In this document: in pieces, positions 11,325 to 20,989 of the stretch
Layout of the letters: each line of letters starts with the position of its first letter
Numbering within the stretch: position 1 is the stretch's first letter
DNA from: Turritopsis dohrnii
Taxonomy: Eukaryota; Cnidaria; Hydrozoa; Anthoathecata; Oceaniidae
Length of the DNA stretch: 64,000 bases
Reading direction: 5' to 3'
Assembly (NCBI GenBank): GCA_027922465.2
Contig: BQMF02000656.1
Coordinates: forward strand, 1 to 64,000
Program-made: the position numbers and the translations under genes
Notes under the pieces: generated by a model
The model's database searches: none
What the model was told of the DNA's origin: nothing
Seen by the model: the letters and a program-made list of their open reading frames with translations, nothing else

Positions 11325-14318
11325 CTACATGTGAGCAACACAGAGTTTACAACGACAGTAAATTTGGGACGCAGAGAGAGCTGAGCGGAAGTCTGGCAGG
11401 CTAGCAATTTGCTTCACCTCGGATGGTAGGTGGTTCCATGCTAAACTTCCTCGCATCACAAAGGAGTTCAATCCTATGGTTCTATTCGTATAAGGAACCT
11501 TTAATGTATGGCCTTGTCTGAGACAATATCTCATAAATTTTGTCTCAAATATGCCCCACATCAGCGGCGGGTTCAGTTTATGAATAGATTTAAAAACCTC
11601 TACGACAAGAAGCAAAAGGTTCCGAGAATGAATAGTCGGCAGTTCAACTATTTCCGAACCAGAGTGGTAATTTGGAAGCAATCCAGTTTTCGCACACAAA
11701 GCTCGCCGATAGGTTTTTTCGACGAGATTATGTGCCTGCTTGCTGCAAAACATCCACACTAGTGGGCAATAATTGAAGTATGGCATAATAAACGTGTTAA
11801 AAAGAATATTGAGAGTAGACTCGTTAACATATTTTCTAATCCTATATAACACCTTGGTTTTTGATGAAACTCGTCGGCATATTTCTTGAACGTGAGGATA
11901 GAAAGAGAGCTGAGCATCAAGAATTACGCCAAGAAGCTTCACTTGATCGGAAGGTGTAATTATCACAGAACCGAGCTGAAGTTCAACAGTAGAATAATCA
12001 GCACCTAGTAAAAGCATCTGGAATTTATCAGAGTTAGCTACCATGCCGTTGTTGCTAAACCAGTCAACAACAGACACGAGATCCGTTTTCAGATTTTCCA
12101 AAATATCATCTATACTGTCCCCACAACTGTATAAAGTATTGTCATCTGCAAAGTTACAAATAAAACACTCGTCAGAGATAATAAAAAGTAAGTCGTTAAT
12201 AAAAATGTTGAATAATATGGGCCCAAGTACCGAACCTTGTGGTACGCCTATAAGAATGTAAAGCCACTCGCTGAAGGTAGAACCAACACGGACCCTGTGC
12301 TTTCTGTTAGTTAGGTAACTATGAAGCAGTCTTAGTGTTTTGTATCCAACGCCATAAGCTGCCAATTTTGCGATCAAAAGATCGTGTGACATGCAATCGA
12401 AGGCCTTGGATAAATCCATCAAGACCGCTCCAACTTTCGCAGATGTAGAAAGCGATTTTTCCCAATGATATAACATTTTAAGAAGGGCATGCTGGCAGCT
12501 GTACCCTTTCCTAAAACCACAGAGAAGTTTTGACAGGAAGACCTCAAAGTACGGGGACAACTGTCTAACAATGAATTGCTCAAATACCTTTGATGGAACA
12601 GGTAACAAACTGATTGGTCTAAAATTCCCTTTATCAACGTCGCTACCTTTTCCCTTAAAAGAAGGGATAATATCGGCCAAGCAGAGTTGATGTGGAAATT
12701 CTGAGCCATCGTTTATCATAGAGTTGAAAAGTTTAGTTAATATAGGGGCACACTGTGCAGCAGATAATTTGAAAATAGATGTTGGTATAGAACCACTTGA
12801 TTTTTTGCCAGTATCCAGGGAGAGAATTTCCTTAAACATCTCATCTGACTCGATGGGCGTAAGATCAAAAGAAGAATTGGTACCAAATCTAGATTTGATC
12901 ACGCCAATGCTAGGATGTGAGGCATAGCGCTCTATCGACGCTAGAATAGGATCCAATTGACTGGTGATGGCACTAGGGATGCAAGGAACCTGGATACTGT
13001 CAGTTATTCTATTGTAATAATTGTTAAATATGTTAGCTACTTCAAGTTCGTCGCTAAAGATGTTATCCTTTTCGACAAGAATGATTCTTTCTTTCGCACC
13101 TGTATTTTTTTCACTAAACAAAGGTTTTATAGACTTCCAAAAACCCCTGTTCAGATTGGAATGATCAAAATTTGCGTAGAAAGATTTCTTTTCTCGTCTA
13201 TTGAGGTTTACTACAAAATTCCTCTGCCTTTTATATCGTAAAGAGTCCTCAGAATTGCCTGAGATGTTAGCAACTTTTTTAAGTTGCGATCGTCTCATGA
13301 TGGCCTTTCTAAGGTCTTTGGAGACATGTGGCTGACTATTTGCTCGAGCTACCTTAGTTTTCAATGGAGCATATTCATCCAACAATTTGACAAATATCTC
13401 TTCAAATTCTGCATAAGAAGTGATATCACTGTTCAATTTGTTGGATAAATCTAATGCAAAACGCTCCCGATCGAAATTCTTATAGTTCCTATATGAAAAT
13501 TTACGAGGAGGTGCCCTCATATAGTGACTTCTAAGCATAGTATATATTAATGCATGGTGGTCACTCAACCCAGTTTCAACAGTCCCTGTGTGCATAAGAG
13601 AGTGCTTCTTGTTGGATAGTATCAGGTCGATACAAGTACCAGCTGACGATTTCCAACAAGTTTTCTCTCTCATGTGATTATATAAAGAGTGGGAAACCAT
13701 AAAGTCAGCGAGGTCTGGGTTAGTTGGTTCTAGGTTGAAATCCCCGTTTATAATAACGTTATCATACTTATCATAATAGAAATCTAATGCAGCAGAGAGC
13801 TGAGAGAAGAACAATTCCTTATCTTGAGTGGGTGGTCTATAGATACTACAGACTAACCACTTCTGTTTGCGAAAATTTAGCTCTACAAGAATAGCCTGAA
13901 TATCAGTATGAAAATGGAAATCAAGTATACGTCTAGAAGGAATGTCACTACTGACATAGGTTAAAAGGCCTCCCCTGTGATTTGAGACATCCAAACGGTA
14001 AGGCTGGCTGAATCCTTCAAAGCTAAATTGCGCTGATGGAAAGGAATTATCAATTTTTGTCTCTGCAATTGTCAACACGTCGACAAGTCCACCTAATTGT
14101 TCTTTAAGGAATGGAAATTTGTTTCTGACAGAGTTGATGTTAATGTAACTTACAATAGGGTTTTTTGGGTTTTGATTTTTGAGCGACCTTAGTTTATCAA
14201 ATTCGTTAACATCATTTTCCTTTTCCTTTTGTGATTCAACACAATCCTGCTTCTTATCATCGTCAACGCTACCATGACTAACATCTTCATTGTCAAAAAC
14301 TATGTTTCTCTGATCATG
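11325..14318 (-). CDS. LINE ORF2: AP endonuclease and reverse transcriptase
   Basis: Polyprotein for target-primed reverse transcription. The endonuclease starts near 14150 (minus strand) with SYININSVRNKF and shows AETKID, INGDFN (near 13740) and SDHH (near 13560). The reverse transcriptase shows FRPISLLP, LMDLSKAFDCMSHDLL, GVPQGSVLGP (near 12235), the catalytic FADD (near 12150) and LLGVILD. The domain set and motif spelling fit the CR1/L2/Jockey group. The open frame runs without a stop or any ATG back to the ORF1 stop at 14319-14321 and is in the same frame. The first GTG is at 14078. How translation of ORF2 starts is therefore unclear: readthrough, non-AUG reinitiation, or a mutated sense codon. 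The stop at 11325 leaves a 3' UTR of about 190 bases. Confidence 0.9.
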   Translation of the reverse strand, partial: HDQRNIVFDNEDVSHGSVDDDKKQDCVESQKEKENDVNEFDKLRSLKNQNPKNPIVSYININSVRNKFPFLKEQLGGLVDVLTIAETKIDNSFPSAQFSFEGFSQPYRLDVSNHRGGLLTYVSSDIPSRRILDFHFHTDIQAILVELNFRKQKWLVCSIYRPPTQDKELFFSQLSAALDFYYDKYDNVIINGDFNLEPTNPDLADFMVSHSLYNHMREKTCWKSSAGTCIDLILSNKKHSLMHTGTVETGLSDHHALIYTMLRSHYMRAPPRKFSYRNYKNFDRERFALDLSNKLNSDITSYAEFEEIFVKLLDEYAPLKTKVARANSQPHVSKDLRKAIMRRSQLKKVANISGNSEDSLRYKRQRNFVVNLNRREKKSFYANFDHSNLNRGFWKSIKPLFSEKNTGAKERIILVEKDNIFSDELEVANIFNNYYNRITDSIQVPCIPSAITSQLDPILASIERYASHPSIGVIKSRFGTNSSFDLTPIESDEMFKEILSLDTGKKSSGSIPTSIFKLSAAQCAPILTKLFNSMINDGSEFPHQLCLADIIPSFKGKGSDVDKGNFRPISLLPVPSKVFEQFIVRQLSPYFEVFLSKLLCGFRKGYSCQHALLKMLYHWEKSLSTSAKVGAVLMDLSKAFDCMSHDLLIAKLAAYGVGYKTLRLLHSYLTNRKHRVRVGSTFSEWLYILIGVPQGSVLGPILFNIFINDLLFIISDECFICNFADDNTLYSCGDSIDDILENLKTDLVSVVDWFSNNGMVANSDKFQMLLLGADYSTVELQLGSVIITPSDQVKLLGVILDAQLSFYPHVQEICRRVSSKTKVLYRIRKYVNESTLNILFNTFIMPYFNYCPLVWMFCSKQAHNLVEKTYRRALCAKTGLLPNYHSGSEIVELPTIHSRNLLLLVVEVFKSIHKLNPPLMWGIFETKFMRYCLRQGHTLKVPYTNRTIGLNSFVMRGSLAWNHLPSEVKQIASLPDFRSALSASQIYCRCKLCVAHM

Positions 14319-15680
14319 TCATACCTTCTTAAGTGCTTCTGTGAGATTCTTTGCCACAATTCCATACCCTTTCTTGGTCAGATGGAGTTTACTATTATTA
14401 AGGTGAGTTTTTGGATTTATATTTTCATGTGATATAGTTTGTATGTTTCTTGCTTGACATTTATGGTGCAGTGCATAATTCGTTTTTCGTGCTTTGACAG
14501 CATAACGATCAGCTCTTGGGATAATTCTTGAAATAACAATTCGCCTATTTAAACTACTACATCTAACAGCAAGATCCACAATGCAATCTGCTATTTCTTC
14601 AGGCGAGTTTTCACTTGACAAATCGTTCGTTCCACAGTGAATAACTACTACGTCTGGATTTGAACGCAGGCTTGGTTTAACATAATCATGCATGCATTCT
14701 GTTGTTGCTCCACTATACGATCTAATAACAACTTTTGTTGAGTCGAGTTTTTCGGTCAGTTTATGCCCTTCTATATTTTTGAGCATGCTATCTCCAACTA
14801 TATACACTCGACGTTGATTTACGTTGTTCTGCGAGTTCTGATTGTTCTGAGTCGTTGTTGTATATTCATTTTCGAACGCAGCACTGACTTCGTTACTAGA
14901 AACAACCGGTTCACTTTCAATCGTTGAGGTGATATCCTCTACGCATTCATCGTAACAGGCGAGTTTTTCCAACCTTTTTCTAAGAGCCACTTTCTCACAT
15001 ATCTTTTTCTCTTCGAACTTAGCTTTTTGTCTTTTTCTTACGTCCAACAATTGTTCGTGTAAAGATGTTTGAATGTAATTATTGTCTTGGGTAATGTTTG
15101 TCTCAAGTAATGTGCTATTATTACCTAGATTGTCAATTCGCTCATCGTCAATACAAGTAATAATCGATGTATTGTTCTCACGATTTGTAAAAGAATTTAA
15201 TGTTGAATCTAAATTTTCAGCAGCTTGTAGCGATGTATGAGAACTTTTGTGATAAAAATGCAAAGTAGAATTTTTTGCTGACTCGTCATAATTCGTTCTC
15301 TGAGATAGCGAAACAACAGTATTTAGTAATTTAGTACACTCAGTTAACTGTCCCTTTAGAAAATCATTCTCGTTTTTAAGGCTGGTAATGACATTATCTT
15401 GTAAGGAAAATCTTTTATCCAATACCGATTGAAAGGAGTTCATCAGTTCGACTTTAAGTTTAAGGAACTTACAATCAATATATTCAGATTTCGTTTCCTC
15501 CCATAATTTTTCGGTTTCCTTCGAGTCTAACACTTCAACTTCCACTTCAACTTCTTCGTTTAAAGAAAGTTCTGTCAGCTTGTTTGAGATAAGGCTTTCT
15601 TCTTGTGAAGTTTTGTTGTTATCTAGTATAATAATTTCTCGTTTACTAGCAGCACGCGTTACACGTCTGTCCGCCATCAT
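14319..15680 (-). CDS. LINE ORF1: coiled coil plus SGNH/GDSL-type esterase domain
   Basis: 453-aa ORF1 protein starting at the ATG pair near 15680. Residues about 30-130 are charged and heptad-like (probable coiled coil); about 210-245 is very basic (RKRQKAKFEEKK). Residues about 290-453 form an SGNH hydrolase-like domain with YIVGDSM (Ser299), SYSGAT, HCGTND (Asn352) and KLHLTKKGY (His433). Esterase-type ORF1 proteins are known from CR1/L2-like LINEs. The Asp normally three residues before the catalytic His is Ser430 here, so the triad may be incomplete. The ORF ends at TGA (14319-14321), and ORF2 continues in the same frame. Confidence 0.85.
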   Translation of the reverse strand: MMADRRVTRAASKREIIILDNNKTSQEESLISNKLTELSLNEEVEVEVEVLDSKETEKLWEETKSEYIDCKFLKLKVELMNSFQSVLDKRFSLQDNVITSLKNENDFLKGQLTECTKLLNTVVSLSQRTNYDESAKNSTLHFYHKSSHTSLQAAENLDSTLNSFTNRENNTSIITCIDDERIDNLGNNSTLLETNITQDNNYIQTSLHEQLLDVRKRQKAKFEEKKICEKVALRKRLEKLACYDECVEDITSTIESEPVVSSNEVSAAFENEYTTTTQNNQNSQNNVNQRRVYIVGDSMLKNIEGHKLTEKLDSTKVVIRSYSGATTECMHDYVKPSLRSNPDVVVIHCGTNDLSSENSPEEIADCIVDLAVRCSSLNRRIVISRIIPRADRYAVKARKTNYALHHKCQARNIQTISHENINPKTHLNNSKLHLTKKGYGIVAKNLTEALKKV

Positions 15681-15792
15681 TACTTCTCCAGGATTTTCCT
15701 ATCGAATTCTGTGATTTAATTTTTCGTCACCATTTTTTGAGACGTTATTTTCAGAATTAAAACCTGTAAAATTGTTTTACACGGGATACTAG

Positions 15793-16305
15793 TTTATATA
15801 TTAATAGCCGATTCTCCGTTTGTTTGTTTGTTTGTTTGTCCGTCTGTCACGCAAAATGGTAGATGTGAACTGCGAAAGAAATCGGGGAATCAGCAATGTA
15901 AGATCACACATAAATTATTTCTTTTCTTGTGCGCGACGTCAGTGTGAAACCATTGTATTGAGACCCTAATCGAATGCGACGTTTAGGGAAAATTATCTCG
16001 GCAACCAGTAGGGATAACTGACGTTTTTTTGGGGTGCGCGATACAAGCGACGGGGTTACAAAAAATTTGGGTCTAATTTTTTTGGAGACGGGTCTGTGAC
16101 GTCATCAAAATTTTTGATCGACGATATCTCCGTAACGGTTGGTCGTAGCAAAACGTTCCCATACATTTTTTTGATCAGTTTTTCGAGCCCTACAACATGG
16201 GCACACTTATTATTGCCAATTAGTTAATTTTATTTTTCGTGAAATCTGAAGATGACACAACGCATGCTGAACATGGGCGGCGAGCGACGCCGCCTTGGCG
16301 GCTAG
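15793..16305 (+). mobile_element. Helitron H2 (513 bp)
   Basis: It starts TTTATATATTAATAGCCG immediately after the CTAG of H1 and ends with the stem GGCGGCG/CGCCGCC plus TTGGCGGCTAG at 16305. The interior matches H3. The first two bases are TT rather than TC. It is non-coding. Confidence 0.65.
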
Positions 16306-16792
16306 TCTATATATTAATAGCCGATTCTCCGTCTGTCTGTTTGTTTGTTTATTTGTCTGTAAGTCACGCAAAATGGTAGATTGAGTTGTGAGAGTGATTG
16401 TTACATTTTATTTTGTGCGACGTCAGTGTGAAACCATTGTATTGAGACCTTAATCGAATGCAACGTGTAGGGAAAATAATCTCCGTAACCAATAGGAATA
16501 ACTGACGTTTTTTGGAGTCCCCGAAATTGGCCACGGGGTGACGAAAATATTTGGGCAAACTTTTTGGGGACGGGGCTCTATGACGTCATCAAAACATTTG
16601 ATCGACGATATCTCCGAAACGGTGCGTCATAGACATATGATCCTATACATTTTCTTGCTCAGAATTTCAAGCTCTACAAGATGATAACACTTTCCATTGA
16701 CAATTCCTTAATTCCATTTTTCGTGAACCCTTTGGGAGGTGACACAACGCAGGCTGAACTTGGGCGGCGAGCGACGCCGCCTTGACGGCCAG
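16306..16792 (+). mobile_element. Helitron H3 (487 bp), last of the chain
   Basis: It starts TCTATATATTAATAGCCG with no gap after H2 and ends GGCGGCGAGCGACGCCGCC-type hairpin, then CCAG at 16792 (CTAG with one change), followed by T. It is a close relative of H2. Its insertion edge truncates the peptidase-like pseudogene that follows. Confidence 0.65.
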
Positions 16793-18806
16793 TATATATA
16801 TAATCTCTTTCACATTTCGATTCACATGGTCTTTTATTTTTCATTTTTCAGCAGATTTTGCAGAAATCCCTTTGCCTGCTGGGGCATCTTGTTGGCATTT
16901 ATTTTCATAATGACTTTTCCCAACTTCTTTTATTTTTTGGCAATTATTTTCATAATGACTTTTCTTGGCTACTTTTATTTTTTCGCAATTATTGTCATAA
17001 TGACTTTTCTTGGCTACTTTTATTTTTTCACAATTATTGTCATAATGGCTATTCCTGCTTTCTTTTATTCTTCCAGAATTTCTTTTATATTGATCTTACC
17101 TTTTATCGCTGATCATTGCAAAATGGGTTCGATAGTAGTCTTGCTTAATCTTTCTTTCTTTGCCACTATTTTTGACATAATACTAAGATCTTTTAAACTT
17201 ACTAAAGTATTTCACAAGTGTTTCTTTCCCTGTAAAATCTAGGGGACTAAATTTTACATAAACAATTTGAAAATAAATAGAATAACCATAAGTAGAAAAA
17301 ACATAGTTGCTACCACACTCTACAGATAAAAACGTCATTAATATACATTTTCCCTCTGGTTCTGGAAGTCCTCTACTACCTCTGCTGTGGGAATCAAATA
17401 AATAAATATTTCTATTGATGTCTTTTAATATCCCAATACAAAAATCTTCAATAAAAAGTATCGCACCTGACACATCATCACTGTAAAAAAGATCCTCATT
17501 CAAAAATGTAAATAGATCATTAGTATTAGCATTAGCATTAGCATATCCATCGGTAATACAAACAAAATCTGCATGTAATGTAACAATATTAACTTCAATA
17601 TCTGCAGGCAACTCATCAACATACAAAGTTCTAGAAATTTTAGTTTTCTCATCTATATACTAATTACGAGTGTGCATCCGCTTTTTTCACGCGTTCACTC
17701 TCTAAAATTTCGGGTCGTTTTTGCGACCATTTATTCATAATGGAGTGTCAGACCACGGCAGTTAATATTTTTCTACGATTAGTATAAGGAAAGATACCTT
17801 TACATTGCATTTTCATCGTTTCAAATGTTTTGATTGTTCGCGAGATCAAGAAATAAAAGACAACAACGAAAGTTTATTAAGATTTATTAATGTTTTTAGG
17901 GTAAGTACGCTTTAGAACTTTTTTGTTTGTTTGTTTTGTTTTTCTTATAGTATTAATAGGGTTTCTGCGTCATTACTTTTCTAATAATACGCGATGGAAG
18001 AAATGAATATCATGGTTTTTAATCATGACGTTCTGGGTTCGTAAAGAAGATCGCAATTGTTTACAATTCACATTTTGGCACTTTTACGACTTTCGTGTTT
18101 GGCTTTTATTTACACTGGGGTTTGTATTCCATGTACAGTTACAGTGATTTGAATCTTTTTGTTGTTTACCTGTACGCACAATTTATTTTTACTACTGCAT
18201 ATATCGTATCGTGAAAGATTCATTATGAATATTTTGATGTGTTTCAGATCTTCTGATAAAAAGTTTTTCTGTTCATAACTCCAGTGTTGAACTAAATATG
18301 CTTTAGCCGGAATAAATAGAGATTTTTAATTAAAAGTGTGAAGAGTGTTTTTTTGTTATATTTTTTAGAGTTCAGCAATACAGTTAGAACTTCCAAATTC
18401 GATCTCTCTAATTTTATGGATCGAATTTTATGGTACCTGCACCTTCAGTTTCTTTTTCTTAAGGTTAGGGTTTAGGGAATTAGAGAGAGTTTACAGTACT
18501 TACAACACTGATGCACTTTCTGTTCGTTATTCTGTGATTTAATTTTTCGTCACCATTTTTTGAGACGTCATTTTCAGAATTAAAACCTGTAAAATTGTTT
18601 TACACGGGATACTAGTATAGTCTATTACCTTGATTCAAGACAAAGTCTAAGTCTGCAGTTTTCCAGATTGATACTTTTCTTATGCAAGTCCAAAATATAG
18701 ACATTAGTGACATGCATGAACATGGCTTGCCAGAAGAGACACCAAATTTGAGATCACTTTGGTGGAAATTACTAAAAACTATTTTCGAAATGTTAGAATC
18801 TGCCAT
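16793..18806 (-). pseudogene. Decayed C76-like (herpes-tegument-type) cysteine peptidase gene with 15-aa tandem repeats
   Basis: The minus-strand reading frame starts at the ATG at 18806. The N-terminal 64 codons (18612-18806) include GKPCSCMSL with a candidate catalytic Cys29. The frame is broken by a Helitron (17652-18615) and resumes at 17651-17183 with LFDSHSRG, the Asp-x-His pair expected of this family. Ignoring the Helitron, the frame is continuous across the junction (about 220 codons). It then meets TAG at 17183, continues in the same frame with basic sequence, meets TAA at 17096-17098, and runs into four roughly 15-residue repeats of the form KKSHYENNCQKIK (about 16880-17065). H3 truncates it at 16793. 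Peptidases of this kind also occur in invertebrate transposon-encoded proteins, which is the likelier origin than a virus. The family call rests on motifs only. Confidence 0.55.
17652..18615 (+). mobile_element. Intact non-autonomous Helitron (964 bp), uninterrupted twin of H1
   Basis: It starts TCTATATACTAATTACGAG after an A (17651) and ends TGTAAAA/TTTTACA hairpin, CGGGATACTAG (18615), before a T. It is nearly identical to the two parts of H1 outside the LINE. The insertion is between A and T without target duplication, as Helitrons do, and its excision would restore the reading frame of the host pseudogene. Confidence 0.8.
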
Positions 18807-19890
18807 TATATTTTAGGCTGAAAAGCGTGTAGGTTATCGTTATATCGCTATCAAGATTTTTTTGCACAAAGCCCCCACTTCACTTGTTCGTGGTAAGATG
18901 AAGAACCTGCTCTTTGCAGGAATAGCACCCCACTTTATGTGATATGTGATCAACTGCACAAGCAGGAGTTGTCAATTTGCACTAAGCAAAAGTATAAAGT
19001 ACCCACTTTTTCGTGGTAAAGTTTATCTACCTGCTCAAGCAGGAATATTAAATCAACTGCACAAGCAGTAGTTTTCAATAATTTGCAGTGTACCTTCTTG
19101 GTGGACAGACACAGAACGCTCATTGACTGATCTAGTACTGAACCAGTGCACAGATTGCAACAAGTGAAGTGTGTGAAGGTGGTTAGCAGGGCACTGTTCA
19201 TGCACACCAACTTAGTGGCAAGTGTCTTAAACTACACATCAAAACACGAAATTATAAGTATAAATAATAATAATAAGTATTAGTCTTCTGAGAAGACTAA
19301 GAAACGCTTTGGATTAATTTGGATTTCTTTCAGTTTACTTCCACTTTTGCACGGCTCGTCTTACTGCACACAGCAGAGAGTTTGCTTCGCATGCGCAATC
19401 ACACTATCACTAGCCTGTAATTAGGTCGATAAGTTCCATAGGGAATTTATCTGTCAACTTTCGATCCCAAAACTGCGCCTATAAAAGTGAACGGAGAAGA
19501 AGAAGGAGAAGGAGAAGGAAAATGCCGGTTTTAACATATATTTCGCCCTATGGGGAAATATATAATAAATGTATGTCAATATATTTCTGTATTAAATACG
19601 TATAACCAAAAGTCTATAGTGGCGGTAGTGTTAATTTTATAACAATTGTATTAAAATATCAAAGTATCATTTTTATCATTCAAAGTATCTCTTCAGATAT
19701 AAACATGTCTCTTTAGACAAAAATATCACTATGTCTCTTCAGACTGTTCTCATACGGTAGAATGCTAAGACACGAATGCACTGAAAAGATGCGAATAAAA
19801 AGACAAGCCCTGCGAGTACCGAGGGACAGAACAAAAGACGCAAGAAACAAAAGAAAAACAAGCAGGGCAAGGCATACGTGAAAAACTAAT
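18807..19890. other. Low-information region with a short duplicated segment
   Basis: A 100-115 bp segment is present twice (about 18880-18990 and 18995-19090), recognisable by TTCGTGGTAA and AACTGCACAAGCAG. A palindrome AGTCTTCTGAGAAGACT is at about 19282. A (GAA/GGA)n run at about 19493-19520 is followed by the hairpin TATATTTCGCCC/GGGGAAATATA, which recurs at 34050-34085. No gene is supported. Confidence 0.45.
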
Positions 19891-19892
19891 TA

Positions 19893-20336
19893 CCGTATTT
19901 CCTCCAATAAACGCCGCGGCGTTTATTACAAATTCAAGGTTTTGGACGCGGCGTTTAATAGAGGGAGGCGTTCTTTAGAGGGCGGCGTTTATTACAAAAT
20001 GAAAAATTGGACAGAAGCAATCTTAAATAATAATGTTTCCTTATCCTTAAAAAGGTTACAAAAAATTGTGTGATAATGTTTTACACAAAAGATATGTTCA
20101 CGAAAATGTCAAAGAAGAGCAATATCACTGTTGCCGTTCTCTTGTATGAGATGAAAGCTTTTTTATAATTCTTGTTTAACCTGTTTTCTAATAAACACCG
20201 CTTTCCAAGATGCGGCGTTTAATAGAGGGAGGCGTTTATTAGAGGGCGGCGTTTACGACAAACATTTGGCTATAAGTGCGGCGTTTAATAGAGGGCGGCG
20301 TTTATCAGAGGGCGGCGTTTATTAGAGGAAATACGG
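19893..20336. mobile_element. MITE with CCGTATTTCC terminal repeats (TA duplication)
   Basis: 444-bp element bounded by inverted repeats CCGTATTTCCTCC/TAATAAACGCC and their complement, flanked by TA on both sides (19891-19892, 20337-20338). The interior repeats the motif GGCGGCGTTTATTA several times. A TA duplication points to the Tc1/mariner group. No transposase. Confidence 0.7.
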
Positions 20337-20654
20337 TATAAACTAATTATCAATTTTCAATTATAAACATTACATAAATGAATAAACTAATTTTTATGCG
20401 CATGTATTTACATTACCAATCTCCAAAAACGATTCAACTATCTATGAATTATAAGCATTATCTTCTCATTTTGTATTCAACCTAGTTTACCTAAATTATC
20501 AGGTATGGATTTAAAAACGTTAACCGATATCATAACGGCAAAAGAGAAAATAGAACATAACATAAATATAACATTTGTCATATCGTTCTTGTCCATCTTA
20601 ACCTACTCGAAATTAAGTTGGTGATTTTGATATTAGTCAAATACATTAGGACAT

Positions 20655-20735
20655 GTCATGGCGTCGTAGTATAGTGGTTATAACTCTCAGAATTCATGCG
20701 AGAAGTCAGGGTTCAATTCCCGCTGGTGACTTTTC
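20655..20735 (+). repeat. tRNA-like (SINE head-like) sequence
   Basis: TAGTATAGTGGTTATAACT resembles an internal A box and GGTTCAATTCC a B box, at tRNA-like spacing. The acceptor ends do not pair (the 5' bases do not complement TGGTGAC) and only three T-stem pairs form, so this is not a functional tRNA. It is more likely a tRNA-derived SINE head or a tRNA relic. Confidence 0.4.
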
Positions 20736-20744
20736 ATTTATTGT

Positions 20745-20983
20745 CATTACCTTTCGTCGTCAATTTGACCATGCTACAACGTCAATGCAACGTTGTTTTC
20801 GGTCTTTTGACCGTTGCACAACGTCCGTACAACGTCATTTTTGGGTTTTCTTAATCGTCGTTTTGACGTCAAAATCCGACGTTGTTTTGCTGTTTCCATT
20901 TTAACCATTAAACAACCGTCATGCGACGATGGAATACGACGTCGAAACAACGTTGAAACAACGTCTTTGTGCTTACTGGGAGG
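20745..20983. repeat. ACGTC/AACGTTG-rich repeat ending GTGCTTACTGGG
   Basis: Dense CAACGTC, CGTTG and GACGTC motifs end at GTGCTTACTGGG (20972-20983). A second member with the same end is at 32540-32850. The matching CCCAGTAAGCAC start is not seen at either copy, so both look one-ended. This is probably a DNA-transposon remnant. Confidence 0.5.
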
Positions 20984-20989
20984 CCGTTC

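Larger units (their letters stand above)
11135..15705 (-). mobile_element. CR1/L2-type non-LTR retrotransposon (4.57 kb)
   Basis: Minus-strand LINE with an A-rich tail at its low-coordinate end (11135-11170) and two long ORFs. Comparison with the empty Helitron copy at 17652-18615 gives exact borders: ATTC is single in the empty copy (about 18530-18533) and flanks the LINE on both sides here (11131-11134 and 15706-15709), a 4-bp target duplication. Only about 25 bases precede the ORF1 start, so it is full length for coding but may lack part of the 5' UTR. The ORFs have no internal stop or shift, which suggests a recent insertion. Confidence 0.85.
10257..15792 (+). mobile_element. Helitron H1, interrupted by a LINE
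   Basis: It starts TCTATATACTAATTACGAG directly after the CTAG of H0 and ends TTTTACACGGGATACTAG at 15792. Removing the LINE at 11135-15705 leaves about 966 bp that match the uninterrupted copy at 17652-18615 almost base for base. The termini are Helitron type (TC, hairpin, CTAG). It is non-coding apart from the inserted LINE. Confidence 0.75.

Noticed and set aside
11508..13241. Plus-strand ORFs of 67-96 codons
   Set aside because: They are antisense shadows of the LINE ORF2.
16739..17242. 167-codon plus-strand ORF with hydrophobic repeats
   Set aside because: It is the shadow of the minus-strand Lys/His/Tyr repeat region of the pseudogene, and it begins inside a Helitron end.
20655..20735. 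Functional tRNA gene
   Set aside because: A- and B-box-like motifs exist, but the acceptor and T stems do not pair.
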